From assembly GCF_050624435.1 (NCBI RefSeq), contig NC_134545.1:88130063-88194062 (forward strand): a DNA stretch of 64,000 bases, given 5' to 3'. This stretch comes from Tenrec ecaudatus. Its lineage: Eukaryota; Chordata; Mammalia; Afrosoricida; Tenrecidae. A program made the position numbers and the translations under genes. The notes below the pieces were generated by a model. The model was given only the letters and a program-made list of their open reading frames with translations. It was not told the DNA's origin and did not search any database. Positions 1-10,611 of the stretch are shown here, in pieces. Numbering within the stretch: position 1 is the first letter of the stretch; each line of letters opens with the position of its first letter.

Positions 1-108
1 TCCACACATGCACAAATATTTATTGTGTGCGATTGTGTGCTTGGAGTTCTTGTAGGTGGCTGGGAATAAAGAGTAAGGGCTTAGTGTTAAAGGAAACACA
101 CACACACA

Positions 109-163
<55 letters not shown>

Positions 164-506
164 TAGTGAGTAGTGAATAGGTCCGTAAACGTGCAAAGAA
201 AGCCCCGGACGCATACGCTCTAGAAGCAATGCCGCCTTGACTTTTGGTGGCTTTCCCAGCTTCTTTCTGCCTGTTAGCAGTTAAGTGCCTAGGAGGCACA
301 AGCTCGGATCCCTGTTATGTCATAAGCGTTTTCTAAGCCATTGCAAATTCGGTAAGCGTTCTCATGTCACAGGCTTTAAAAGCCAGCGGGAGACCAAGCG
401 CGGGCTGGCCCGCCGGCCCTTGAGCAGGGCGGCCTGGGGCTGCTGGCACCTGACGGCCTCTCTCTCTGTCTGTCTGTCGGCGGCCCTGCGGGCTCCGCGC
501 GGTTAG
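1..506 (+). other. NEURL1: NEURL1 intron (3' part) upstream of the NHR2 exon
   Basis: This is intronic sequence with no gene of its own. It contains a CA dinucleotide repeat (95-161). Near the end there is a short TCTCTCTGTCTGTCTGTC pyrimidine-rich tract at about 460-478, then a GC-rich stretch and the acceptor AG at 505-506. The tract and the AG fit a 3' splice site. Confidence 0.8.
95..161. repeat. (CA)n microsatellite
   Basis: The tract is a CA dinucleotide array of about 67 bp with one T interruption near 114, inside a NEURL1 intron. It is probably length-polymorphic. Confidence 0.95.
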
Positions 507-1199
507 ACAGCGAGCTGGTGCTCCCGGACTGCCTCCGGCCGCGCTCCTTCACCGCCCTGCGGCGGCCGTCGCTGCGGCGCGAGGCGGACGAGGCGCGACT
601 CTCGGTGAGCCTGTGCGACCTCAACGTGCCCCCGGGCGCCGATGGCGACGACGGGGCGCCGGCCGCCGGCTGCCCGATCCCGCAGAACTCGCTCAACTCG
701 CAGCACAGCCGCGCGCTGCCCGCGCAGCTCGACGGCGACCTGCGCTTCCACCCGCTGCGCGCGGGCGCGCACGTCCGCATCCTGGACGAGCAGACGGTGG
801 CGCGCCTGGAGCACGGGCGCGACGAGCGCGCGCTGGTCTTCACCAGTCGCCCCGTGCGCGTGGCCGAGACCATCTTCGTCAAGGTCACGCGCTCGGGCGG
901 TGCGCGGCCCGCTGCGCTCTCCTTCGGAGTCACCACGTGCGATCCCGGCACGCTGCGGCCCGCGGACTTGCCCTTCAGCCCGGAGGCCCTGGTGGACCGC
1001 AAGGAGTTCTGGGCCGTGTGCCGCGTGCCGGGCCCCCTGCACAGCGGCGACATCCTGGGCCTGGTGGTCAACACCGACGGCGAACTGCACCTCAGCCACA
1101 ATGGTGCAGCTGGTGGCCTGCAGCTGTGTGTGGACGCGTCGCAGCCGCTCTGGATGCTCTTCAGTCTGCACGGGGCCGTCACCCAGATCCGCATCCTCG
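507..1199 (+). CDS. NEURL1: NEURL1 exon: linker and second neuralized repeat (NHR2)
   Basis: The exon is 693 nt. It starts after AG at 505-506 with the last two bases of an Asp codon and ends with the first base of a Gly codon before the donor GTGAG at 1200. It encodes the linker beginning [14 protein letters not shown], then the complete second neuralized homology repeat from about 701 ([16 protein letters not shown]) to the exon end (ITQIRIL). NHR domains are beta-sandwich protein-binding modules; NHR2 contributes to ligand and substrate recognition. It matches human NEURL1 closely, with small changes such as an extra Pro in the [10 protein letters not shown] loop. The exon is extremely GC- and CpG-rich, like an intragenic CpG island, so long antisense open frames through it are artefacts of composition. 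Confidence 0.95.
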
Positions 1200-2008
1200 G
1201 TGAGTGGGCCTAGACCGGCCCCCATGGTGGCCCAGTGGCTTACACTTGAGCTGCTCACCCCAAGATCAGCAGCTCGAACGCACCAGCTGCTTCTTGACAG
1301 AGAGACGAGGCTGGCTGCTTCCGGGAAAGATTACACAGTCTCCCTGCCCTCCAGGGTCACTCGGACTGGGTGGCAGTGGGTTGATTTGGGTGTCTGTGCA
1401 GGGCACTATGTTGGGGTGAATAAGTCCCTGCTGGCAGGAGGGCACCTCTTGAGGAAGCGAAGCTGGTGGCTTGTACGCTTAGTGAGGCTGGGCAGGGCTG
1501 TACCAACCTGGGTGCCCAGGCAGGGGCTGAGGTTCTCAGAGGGTCAGGCGGGCGGGGCCAGTTTGTTCCCAGCTTCCTGTATGCACCATGCCCCGCGCCC
1601 TGAGTAAGGCTGGATCAGATCGAGGAAAGGGAGGAAAGGATGGAGAGGAGCTGAGGGGAGGGTGGAGGGGCCGAATGCAGGCCCAGAACAAGTATGGGAG
1701 ATGGGAAAGAGAGTTGGGAGGTGGTGGTGACAGGCCTGGGATCCCAGAACTCTAAGCAGGGCTGGTGGCTTCATTTACTGCCCCGGGAAAGCCTGGCCTC
1801 GAAGGATCCCCTGGGAGGGCCAGCAGGCTACTTTCGAGACTGCGGATATAACAAAACCTTGGAGGCAGAACAGATTGCCCGGGTGGGGGCAGGGGCTGCA
1901 GCCTGTGAACCCCCTAGCCCTGAGCCCAGACAGCCAGTCCAGCAATGTTACTCCGCCCCCCTCTAATGCAAACACACGTGAGCTCCTCCTCCTCCTCCTC
2001 CTTCCCAG
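1200..2008 (+). other. NEURL1: NEURL1 intron between NHR2 and linker exons
   Basis: This intron runs from donor GTGAG at 1200 to acceptor CCCAG ending at 2008, preceded by a TCCTCC pyrimidine tract (1983-2006). It contains one worn tRNA-type SINE (1217-1391). I see nothing else with a function. Confidence 0.85.
1217..1391 (+). mobile_element. Degraded AfroSINE-like element
   Basis: The tRNA-like head reads as '..tggcccagtggcttacac..gagctgctcacc..gatcagcagctcgaacgcaccagc', followed by the body 'gaaagattacacagtct..' and the tail 'gggtcactcggactgggtggcagtgggtt'. The B-box-like core is AGCTCGAACG at about 1271-1280. It is highly diverged, so it is an old copy. Confidence 0.65.
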
Positions 2009-2155
2009 GCTCCACCCTCTTGACTGAGCGGGGAATCCCTTCCCTACCCTGCTCTCCTGCCTCCACGCCCACTTCTCCCAGTGCCCTGGGCAGCCGCCTC
2101 TCCGACCCCATGCTCAGCACCGGCAGCTTGGGACCTCTGGGCAACTCTGCTGGCG
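2009..2155 (+). CDS. NEURL1: NEURL1 exon: Ser/Pro-rich linker between NHR2 and RING
   Basis: The exon is 147 nt, keeping frame (second Gly base to first Gly base, phase 1 on both sides). It has acceptor CCCAG at 2008 and donor GTAAG at 2156. It encodes a flexible linker, [19 protein letters not shown] followed by [18 protein letters not shown], matching the human protein with a few substitutions. No folded domain is expected. As 147 is divisible by three, skipping this exon would not break the frame. Confidence 0.93.
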
Positions 2156-2557
2156 GTAAGTGTGTTACTTCCCTGCTCCTGTCCCTAGTTCCCCAGGGAC
2201 AGCCCGAGCCCCCAAGGATGAGGGTGCTTCTGGGACATGCTGGGTCCTACCTAGCTGGGTGACTTTCTCAGCACCCAGGACGGGACAGCAAGGGGCCCTG
2301 CCCTCCTCCCATCCTCCTACCAACCTCACCTCCTACCACTTCGTACCCTGTCTGGTCTGGAGGAGGAGTGGGCCAGGAGGAGGCGTTCCCAAGAAGCCTC
2401 TCCCTTCTCTTGCCCAGGAAACGAGGTTGCCCTGGTAAACAGGCCCATTCCCAAACATGCTGATGGGACAAGAGGCTTTCCCCTCCAGGAATCTAGGCCC
2501 AGCTCCAGGGGCTGCCGCAGCCCTACCTTCCCCTGAATGGTGTCCCCGTGTCCCCAG
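2156..2557 (+). other. NEURL1: Last NEURL1 intron
   Basis: This is a 402-bp intron from GTAAG at 2156 to CCCAG at 2557. I see no repeat or conserved-looking element. Confidence 0.85.
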
Positions 2558-2796
2558 GCACAACCCCCAACTCGCCAGTGAGCCTGCCTGAGTCACCCCT
2601 GACCCCCGGCCTGGGCCAGTGGAGCGATGAGTGCACCATTTGCTACGAGCACGCAGTGGACACGGTCATCTACACTTGTGGCCACATGTGCCTCTGTTAT
2701 GCCTGCGGCCTGCGCCTCAAGAAGGCCCTGCACGCCTGCTGCCCCATCTGCCGCCGCCCCATCAAGGACATCATCAAGACCTACCGCAGCTCGTAG
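2558..2796 (+). CDS. NEURL1: NEURL1 last coding exon: RING finger and stop
   Basis: This terminal coding exon starts after CCCAG and ends at TAG 2794-2796. A short linker ([13 protein letters not shown]) leads into a C-terminal RING: CTIC at 2632-2643, then [13 protein letters not shown] and [13 protein letters not shown]. The CxxC, CGHxC, CxxC-like and CCPIC spacings are the zinc ligands of a RING that recruits an E2 enzyme. The protein ends with IKTYRSS, as in human NEURL1. All expected Cys and His ligands are present, so the ligase should be active. The most 3' coding part of the gene is essentially invariant relative to human as I remember it. Confidence 0.96.
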
Positions 2797-3629
2797 CCCA
2801 GCGTGCCACCCCACATGCGCCCCTCAGTGCGGCTGGCAGGCGAGCTCAGCGGAGCACCCGCTCAACAGCCTCTCTCGCCCCCCTTCCGGATGGAAGCTCT
2901 TTCCCTCTTCCATTAAATATGGGAAACTGAGCCCCCTTGAGGTTTGGAGGCACAGAGGGGGTGTCAGGCAGGGAGGTGGGGGGCAGTGGGGCGGGGCCGG
3001 ATTGCTTGGCAGAAGGAAGGGAGAGAGGCCCTACTTACTTCCAGTCTGGACATCTGATTTCCCAGTATGCCTAGGGGCAAGGGCGGGGCCCCATCTGAGC
3101 GGCTCCCCCATCTGGGGCTGACCTCTGGCAGGTCCCGCTAGTCCACTGGCCCCTTTGCCGGAAGCCCACCACAAGACCATTCTTCCGGGTAGCTGCGGCT
3201 TAGCTGGTGAGGGGAGAGACTTTCCCAGCCTCCTGTGGTTCTCTCAGCCAGCTGCCCTGGCACAGCACACAGCCTGCCCAACAGCACCCCTGCCATCTCC
3301 TCTCTCCCTGCCACTTGGGCGTGGCAGCCAGGGGCCAGAGACTGGTCAGTGGATGCCTTCATCCCTGGGCAAACTGCGGAAGGCTCCAGACTCGAGGTCC
3401 TGGCCCCATCTGGCTGGGGTGTGGCACCCCCCTCCTGGCCATGGCTGTTCTGTCTCAGTCATCTCTCTGGCCGCCCTGAGATTGCGAGGCATGGGATCTG
3501 CCTTCAGTCAGGGTCTGCCACCGTCTCCAGCCTGCTGACCTGCAGGGTGGCTGCAGCTCACTAGGGAGGGGCCGAGGGCCGGGGCTGGTGAGGAAACTCC
3601 CTGGGGTAAGATCAGCCTTTCTCATTTTA

Positions 3630-3645
3630 ATTTATTTATTTATTA
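3630..3645 (+). promoter_or_regulatory. NEURL1: AU-rich element in NEURL1 3'UTR
   Basis: Three overlapping ATTTA pentamers occur in ATTTATTTATTTATTA, in an otherwise GC-rich 3'UTR. Such class II-like AREs bind HuR, TTP or AUF1 proteins and set mRNA half-life. The sequence motif is clear; a function here is inferred. Confidence 0.5.
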
Positions 3646-4507
3646 GGTTTGTGTGTGTGTGTATGGGGTGGGGGGTGAGTCTCCATGACCTGGGCCCCTA
3701 GAAATGGTGCCCTGGGTGAGTGGGGCACCAGGCAAGCAGGTCATGCTTCACAGACCCCAGCCCAGCGGGTACCGGGAGCCGGCCCTGCTCACCATGCACT
3801 GGAACTTCCACAGGATCAGCAGGCAGAGCGCCTGAAGAATTGTGCTGTTTTGCAGAAAAGCACAGGGAACAGAGTGCCCTCGGTGCCAACTTCTGGGCTG
3901 GAGCAGGCTCATCAAGGTGGCTCAGAAATGCCAATGGGTCCAGTGCCAGGGCCTGGGGAGCCAGGTCTGAGGAAAGACCTGGGAAGACAAGCCTGGAAGG
4001 GGCCAGCCTCCCGTCACTCCCCCCCTGGGACAAAGGAAGACCGCCTCCTCTGGCCGCAGCCATCACAGCCATGCCCGCCTGCCTGATTGGCTGGGGCCAG
4101 GTGTCAGGGCGCCAGAACTCTGCATCTGGCCAGGTCAGCGCCCCTCTGAGCCTCAGCGTCCCCCTCTGTCAAATGGGGGTGGGAGTGTCGGCGTGACAGC
4201 GTGATGCTGGGGAGTTCTTTGGAGAAACTGCAGTGGGTGGTGTGACAGGAGCCCTTGGGTCAGGATATCAGCGTGGGCCTTGCAGGGGGCCTCTGGGGAC
4301 AAGACACAGGTCCCCAGTAGCTGTTCTTCCCAGGAGACCTCTATATCCTGTGGGGGTGAGGCTGGGGAGTGGCCCCACCTGATCAAGGTCAGACAAAGGC
4401 AGGGGCTGGGTAGTCTGAGGGTTGGGAAGAGGAAGCCATGTGTCTCATCTGTTAGTGTGTGGGCAGCCCCCTCCCTCCCTTTGTGAACCCGGGTCTCTGT
4501 GATCGTG

Positions 4508-4513
4508 AATAAA
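4508..4513 (+). terminator. NEURL1: NEURL1 poly(A) signal AATAAA
   Basis: This is a canonical hexamer, followed about 25-45 nt later by the GT-rich sequence GGGCTGTGCTGTGCAGTGG, which fits a downstream element. It would give a 3'UTR of about 1.7 kb. Confidence 0.7.
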
Positions 4514-4530
4514 GGTGATTCCGTACCAGC

Positions 4531-5300
4531 CTGAGGGCTGTGCTGTGCAGTGGAAGGAGGGAGGAAGGGAGGGGGAGCGGGCTGAGTGTGTGTGTGGGCA
4601 TGTGTGTATCCTGGATACTAGGGGAGTCAGTTCAAGACCTGGGTTTCCGAGGCCCTGAAAGAGCTGGGGCAGGATGCCGCCTGGGTTGTGGGGACTAGAG
4701 CGGGACTCTCTGTCTGGATCGGCTGACGGGGCGAAGCAGAGCCTTGTTACACGTTGAGAGGAAGACGACCTTGCCTTTCAGAGGGCCTGTGGTACTGGGG
4801 CTCTGGGGTCCCGGGTGTAAGGCCTGCAACTTCCTCTTCAGGCTGAGCAGTGCCCAGACCTGGAGAGGTATTTTGGGGGCAGGTAGTGCCACCTAGGGGC
4901 CAATGGAGGGGTGGCCAGTCTTCGTAGGTCAGAGGAGGTGCTGACTCCCCAGTGCAGCAGCTACCCATCCAGGACCCTGGGAGAGGCGCAGCTGGGGAAG
5001 GAGACCTTGAGTACACCTGGGGGGGGGGGTTGGCAGTAGCCTTATTTGGAGTGTTGGGGGGGGCTAGCTCGTACCCCCCTTCTGCTGGAAGGATCCTCTG
5101 GCTTCCCAGTTTCTACCTAGACTCTCACAGCCACAGCTGCTGCTCCCACCAGGACCCCATGGCCCTGCGCTGGAGTCCAGAAAAAGGAGGTGAGGATCAG
5201 AGGGCACAAGGCCTGCCCTCAGCAGACACCAGGCCCTGTGCACTTGCTGCATTCAGGGCTGTGGCGTTGGCACTCCAGTTGCCGGGGTGAAATAAAGGAT
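4531..5300. other. NEURL1-SH3PXD2A intergenic gap (or extended NEURL1 3'UTR)
   Basis: About 770 bp lie between the main NEURL1 poly(A) signal and the SH3PXD2A 3' end. It is GC-rich, with a short TG-rich run near 4585-4607 and G runs at 5020-5030 and 5055-5064. I see no gene. If the AATAAA at 5291 is used by read-through from NEURL1, the whole stretch is 3'UTR. Confidence 0.6.
5291..5296 (+). terminator. NEURL1: + strand AATAAA close to the opposing gene's signal
   Basis: AATAAA is followed by TTTCTGTTCTGTT, a good U/GU-rich downstream element. It is probably a distal NEURL1 poly(A) site and lies 24 bp from the - strand signal of SH3PXD2A. Confidence 0.5.
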
Positions 5301-5320
5301 TTCTGTTCTGTTAAAAAAAC

Positions 5321-5326
5321 TTTATT
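5321..5326 (-). terminator. SH3PXD2A: SH3PXD2A distal poly(A) signal
   Basis: TTTATT on the + strand is AATAAA on the - strand, in the context GAAATAAAG followed by a T run and TGTT-poor sequence. It would yield a 3'UTR of about 6.9 kb, similar to the roughly 7 kb 3'UTR of the human gene. A second hexamer lies at 5492-5497. Confidence 0.7.
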
Positions 5327-5491
5327 TCGTTTTCAGGGAAATATAAGATGCATGTAAACATAAAATATAAAACAAAACCACCCAAATCTTACAGTCTGGA
5401 AGCATGCCAAGACAGCATTTTCAGCTGGCCACAGAGTCCCAAAGGACACCAGGGGTTTGGGTCCTTTCCCTCGGGACGCTGGATTTTTGTG

Positions 5492-5497
5492 TTTATT
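5492..5497 (-). terminator. SH3PXD2A: Alternative SH3PXD2A poly(A) hexamer
   Basis: TTTATT on + gives AATAAA on -, about 170 bp before the distal signal. It may be an alternative cleavage site with only a small effect on the 3'UTR. Confidence 0.35.
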
Positions 5498-8400
5498 TTT
5501 AAGGTCACTATGCACAATGTCAAGAACATGGAGATAGATTAGCACCACCAGAGGGCCAAGTCTTTTAGCACTCACCCTGACCACTGAAGCTGATGCCCTT
5601 CTCGCTGGCCTCCCTAGGTGGGGCCACGGGACATGGCCCGTTCACACCCAGCCATGCTTTGGGGACTGCCACTCACACCCACCTTCCCCCGAAGCTGCTC
5701 CTCCCTGCAGACCTCTTGGCACCCGGCAGTGGATCTCCCTGCCCATACCGTGTCCTGGATGAAAGAATTTACAAACTGGCTCTGTGTATCCTTCTCCCCC
5801 TGCCCCCCAAGCTCTCAAGCCTGTGTGCCTGGACTCCAGGTCACTAGAAAGGGGGAAAGGTGTGCCCATGACTGAGCCGGCCCTTGACTCCCCAAGCACA
5901 TCAGGGAGGCAGGCTGGGCACACCGGTGAACCACATGAACAGAAGAGCCAATGCCAGGGTCTTCGTCCCCCGTCGGCCTGCTGGAGCCTGGGTCCCGAGG
6001 TTCCAGTTGGTGGATGGGGTGGGATGGAGGGGAGAGGGGTCCCTACTATATGTGGGCAGTGGGCCTTGGATGGATTCCAAAGTTTTGAGACTCTGACTGC
6101 ACTGGCAGCCAGTGGATAGGGAGAACCAGCTGGGAACCTGGGAGACAGATGTCTGCCCTGGAGCCAGGGTCTCCAAACTCCATGCCTGGCCCACTCCAAT
6201 CATAGAGGGCCCAATGTGTGGCCCTTTCCTCTGCCCAGCTGATAGTAATGGCCCAATCTGGAGGCTTTTCCAACTGGCTGGAGACTAGGGTACTTAATCA
6301 CTCATGCTAGCCTACCAGCTCTCTTCTTCCCCACTCAAACCTGACCTATTCCTTCTGAACAAAGACAAAACCCAAGATTCCAAACCCTCTCTGAGCTCAA
6401 ACCTTCTCTTTCCTGCCTATAAGGCATCTACTTCTGGAAGCCCCCCTTCCCAGTGAAAGGTCAGTCAGCCCTGACCACCCCACACATCCCCCCTCCACCA
6501 AACACACATCCTCCCGACATGCCTCTGGTTCGCCTCCAACCAATGTGCTCCAGCAACCCTTGCACCTGCAATATAAACCTTCCTCTCCCCCCCCCCCCCG
6601 CCCGGTCCATTAGCCAGGCTGGGCTGGGAACCAAATGGGCACCCCATTCTCTAAGGCCACTAAGTTCTAAGATTGGGACGGGGAGGGGACTGATGGTCAA
6701 GGTCAAAGTACAAACAAGAGTAAAGCTCAAGTGATGGCTGTGTGGTAACTCCATTGTTGGGAGCAAGAGAGCCCGAGCCCGCTGGCCGCCTCGCTCAGGT
6801 AGTCACGTGCCAACGTGCTGCCCTGCTTTCAGATGGGACACCAGGTGTGGCAGGGCAGGATAGCCAATCAATGGGCTGTTTCCTCCTGAATTGAGGCTAT
6901 AGGTTACTGGCCCTGACCACAGGTATGAGGCAGCACCAAATGGGGATAGTGGCTTAGCCCAAATTTGCTCATCAGCATCCCGCTGGAATCCTTCAGAATA
7001 CTCCAGGCCTCTCAGGCTATGGACACGTGTTCATGGACACACAGGTGTGGCTCTTGCTGGGCTCACCTGAGCTAGCTCAGCCTGCCCATCTCAGAAATCC
7101 TACACCCAAGCAGCCCTTCTCCGGGGACTGATGGCATGAACAGGGGTGGGACGGTGTGCCTGGGAGGACACACTGTAGATGGGTGACTCAACTGAAACAA
7201 TCTCGGCACTTCCACACCCGACAGCATCCGCTTTTTGGTGCCCGGGACAATGGCCCCGGTTGCTGCTGCTGCTAAATCTGGTAATGCCAGTGTTAAGTTT
7301 CCAACTAGATACTGACAAAAAAAAATTTACCAAAAGTAAAAAAAAGAAAGCAAAAGACACATTGCACTCTCCAGCCAGGATGCTGCGTGCAAAACACACA
7401 CACTCACACACACACTCGATGTCAGAAGTGGCAAGTCCTGTGGGACCTGCCCAATGTCAAGGACTTGTTCTTTGGAGATGGCTCCCCCGGTGTTTCTTTC
7501 TTGAACCCCGTATTATTTAATCCAAGTGGGAAAGCACCAACACACACACATACACACATACACACACAGCCCTCAAAAAAGTGAGGGAATCCAAATCCTT
7601 TAGCCACCTGGATGGTTTTCTCTCCAGAGAGCTTCGCATGGAGATTCTCAAAGACATGGTCCCAGATATCTCGGGGCGGGTCATCAGAAAATTGGTGGGA
7701 AAGGCCCATGAGCTATTGATTCCCTTCTGCATGAATTTTTGGAAGCCCCCTCATGAATCTGGTGATGTGTTCAGAAATTCACTGAGAGGGGCTGGGTCAG
7801 CAGTATACAGTACTGGATGGTGGTGGTGGGTGGCACGGGGGGGGGGGCGTGCGGGGACAGTGGTCCAAGGGACAGAGCTCCAAGGGTCAGGACCCCGCTA
7901 AGATGCTCCATCCTTCTGCTTTCTCAACCTGCAGGCTGGCTGGGCACCTGGCTTTGCGAAGTTCTGACCCTTCTCCAAGGCCCCTGGGGTCAACCTGGGG
8001 GCTGGGGCTGAAGTGATGAGATGGATGATAGCCGGAGCTCAACACCAGGCCCAGCTGCAGGAGGGGGGGCATGTCTTGGGAAGGTGGAGATGGGGGTTCA
8101 GGACTCAGGGCACCTACCCTATCCCCAAAGAAGCTGGTTACAACCTAGAGGGTGCCTGCCCACGACCTGAACTGAGGTTACTTCATTTTAGAAAGATTTA
8201 AGGACACATTACAAGGGCCACAGCCCAAACATTGGGTGGCTGGGGTAAGAGCCCTGCTGGGAGTTGTTTTGGGGGCAGATCTTTCTGGGCAGTGGGCTAT
8301 GGAACAAGGACATGGCACTGGGAGCAGCTCCTTGAGGGCCCCCTCGCTCAGCCTGGGCGCTGGGGTCCCAGGGGATTGGAGAGCCCATGCTTTCTCCCTA

Positions 8401-10324
8401 GGCCCCTTTCTTTGGTGTGGCTGACACCCAGCAGAAAAAGGGGGCCACCACCTTGTGGCCACCCCTACCGTCGTGCAGGGGAGGCGAGGGTGAGACCGGA
8501 TTCTGCCCCAGTTGCCATTCTTCCCAAAGCCCCGTCTCCACCTTCCCCCCACTGGACCCAGGAGCCCCCCATCCACTGCTGTCCAAACCAGCCTGGCATC
8601 CATCTCGATAATATTGCACATTTCCTGTCTCTCAGATTGTTTTCATTTTCGATTGAGAATGCAAAGTATTTGGAGGAGAGGAGGGGAAGGGAGTAACCTT
8701 AAAGAAATAATACGTTAAATACAAAAAACCAAAACAAAACCAGGAAAAGTGAGGGTTATTTTTATCTTTTTCCCCCTCCCTTAAACTACCCAACCGAGGT
8801 CTATACTTAATAGTTCTATGCCTACTCTGCAAATATTTAGTAATAGGAAAATAATGCTTGACCCAAAATTCCCTTGTCTTTTTCCCTTAGATGACAAAAG
8901 CAGTAACGTCTTGCTGAGGAAAGCGATGGATACAAAAGCCAGTAAAATATGCTTCTAACATCTGAAAGTGATTACAATGGTGCTATATAATGCCTTCGTC
9001 GAGACGGAGAGCGGAGGAGCAAGAGGGGTGGCTGTGGGCCCAGCCGTAGCATCCACTGGGGGCTCACACACCCCAGGGCAGACCAGCTCACACTCCTGCT
9101 GCTGGGGGCTGTTCCATCCTGGCTTCCTGCCCTGTCCCTAGAGGTCCACTTCCTGGTGGGGGCAGTATGGGGGTGCCAGGCAGCCCAGTCAGGCTGCGGT
9201 TTGCAAAGAGGTGGGAGATAAAGACACCCCCCCACCCCCACCCCCCACACACGCCTAATAAAAAGGGTTTTAAACTGAAAGAAAAACAAAGCACCAACCA
9301 ATACATCTTCGGGCATTATAAGAACCTCAATAATGACCTCCGAAGGGCTCATTAGGGTTAAAGTTGCAGTATACAGCAATACAATGTCATTTCACATTTT
9401 CAATCAAAACCAATGGGCCACTAGGTTTGGACATTGCTGAGATTGCCTTCTGTTTCCAGTCCGATCTGGTTTTCCTCCAGATGGGTCAGAGCCACAGCCC
9501 CTTCCTCCTCCCACCAGCTGCTGGCAGGCCCTCCACCGCTCAAGGGAAAGAAGTCCTCCCACCCACGGTCCGGCCAGGAGCCGGGGGCACGGGGCACAGC
9601 ACCCCCTGGCCATGCTGGGCCTGAGGGACTGGCATACACCCTCTTGCTTCAAGTATTCATATTCTCTTTGGGCTGGCAGGGTTTGTGCTGTGAGTTGGGG
9701 TGGGGGTGCAGTGAGGGAGAGGGGCAGGGAATCAATCCCTGTTTACTGTTTATGTCTACACGCTGCCACCAGGCGGCGGCACGCCCTACTTCTCCCGGAT
9801 GCCTGAGTAACTCGCAGCCATCCTTAGGACTGGGAGTCACAATGTAAACATGATGACCACACGAAAAACAATGGGGGGGGGGTTGTATAAGGAGTCATGT
9901 AAGGGGCTGTGTGACATTGGGCAAATCGTTTCCTGTCACCAGGCTGCAGTTAGGAGAGGTGGGGATGGAGTGACCCCTCCCCCCCCATCAGGTCTCATCC
10001 CGTCCTGCCTTTTCATGACTTTGACTTAAGAGCACCGAGGAGGAAGGAGGGTGGGGGGCGTGGGTGGTGGTTGGGGAGCAGGCGACAATGGGCCTCACAG
10101 GTGGTGGAGAGCCCCCACGGGGCAGAGGGGCAGGGCAGGCTGGCCCTGGCATCACTCTCTGATGCTGTGCAGCTGTGTCCCGTACCCCTTCCTGGCTGGG
10201 CATGCCCACTGAGGATGGAGCCGGCTCAGTGCAGGTAACCGAGGGGCCAGGCCGCTGGGCCCTCGCCCTGGAAGGGAGTTTACGCGGAAGGTCCCTGAGC
10301 CCTGCAGCCACTCCCCTTTTACAT

Positions 10325-10330
10325 TTTATT
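10325..10330 (-). terminator. SH3PXD2A: Possible proximal SH3PXD2A poly(A) signal
   Basis: AATAAA on the - strand lies inside an AT-rich island about 1.9 kb after the stop. Use of it would remove roughly 5 kb of 3'UTR. There is only motif evidence. Confidence 0.3.
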
Positions 10331-10603
10331 TTAAATAATCATAAATTACTTTGTTTTCATTTAATAAATACGTGCTGTTTAAAACTGAGGAAAGCATATA
10401 CTGCATCTTTAAGGAATGCACTCCCACGCTCCGGGTTTCTTACCACCCGCCTCGCTTACTAAAGTGCATTGATTAAAACGTAATGAACCACCTCTTCATC
10501 ATCATTGTTCAAAGAAGTCAAAAAATAATATCACTATGAAGACACTACGCCGCTACCGTTAGTACTTCAGTCTTAGCAGGTTAACGCGACACCCAGCTCG
10601 ATT

Positions 10604-10611
10604 TAATACTG
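10604..10611 (-). promoter_or_regulatory. SH3PXD2A: Candidate miR-200b/c/429 8-mer site
   Basis: The - strand (mRNA sense) reads CAGTATTA, a full 8-mer complement to the miR-200b/200c/429 seed. It sits in the AT-rich island of the 3'UTR, a favourable setting. Regulation is inferred from the motif alone. Confidence 0.35.

Larger units (their letters stand above)
1..4530 (+). other. NEURL1: NEURL1 gene, 3' part (gene span)
   Basis: Three coding exons joined by GT-AG introns in matching phase give the C-terminal half of neuralized-1, from just after the first neuralized repeat to the stop. NEURL1 is a RING-type E3 ubiquitin ligase; its neuralized repeats bind substrates such as Jagged/Delta-type Notch ligands, and in neurons it modifies CPEB3 (family knowledge). 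It is cytoplasmic and membrane-associated through N-terminal myristoylation, but that end lies before position 1. I preferred NEURL1 over NEURL1B because the sequence matches my memory of the human NEURL1 protein nearly residue for residue, and because the convergent neighbour is SH3PXD2A, as in human. The end at about 4530 is inferred from the AATAAA at 4508 and the GT-rich stretch after it. Confidence 0.93.
2797..4530 (+). other. NEURL1: NEURL1 3'UTR (main form)
   Basis: This is non-coding sequence from the stop to just after the AATAAA at 4508. It contains an AU-rich element at 3630-3645, a short GT run at 3650-3662, and a MIR-like scrap near 4130-4190 ('ctgagcctcagcgtccccctctgtcaaatgggg'). 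An ATTAAA at 2913-2918 is a possible very proximal poly(A) hexamer. The exact 3' end is inferred. Confidence 0.75.

Noticed and set aside
376-1258. Long antisense open frames over the NEURL1 NHR2 exon
   Set aside because: They mirror a very GC-rich, CpG-rich coding exon on the other strand; the translations are Arg/Ala/Pro-rich with no domain, while the + frame matches NEURL1.
1-2796. NEURL1B instead of NEURL1
   Set aside because: The protein matches my memory of NEURL1 almost residue by residue and the convergent neighbour is SH3PXD2A rather than SH3PXD2B, which has four SH3 domains.
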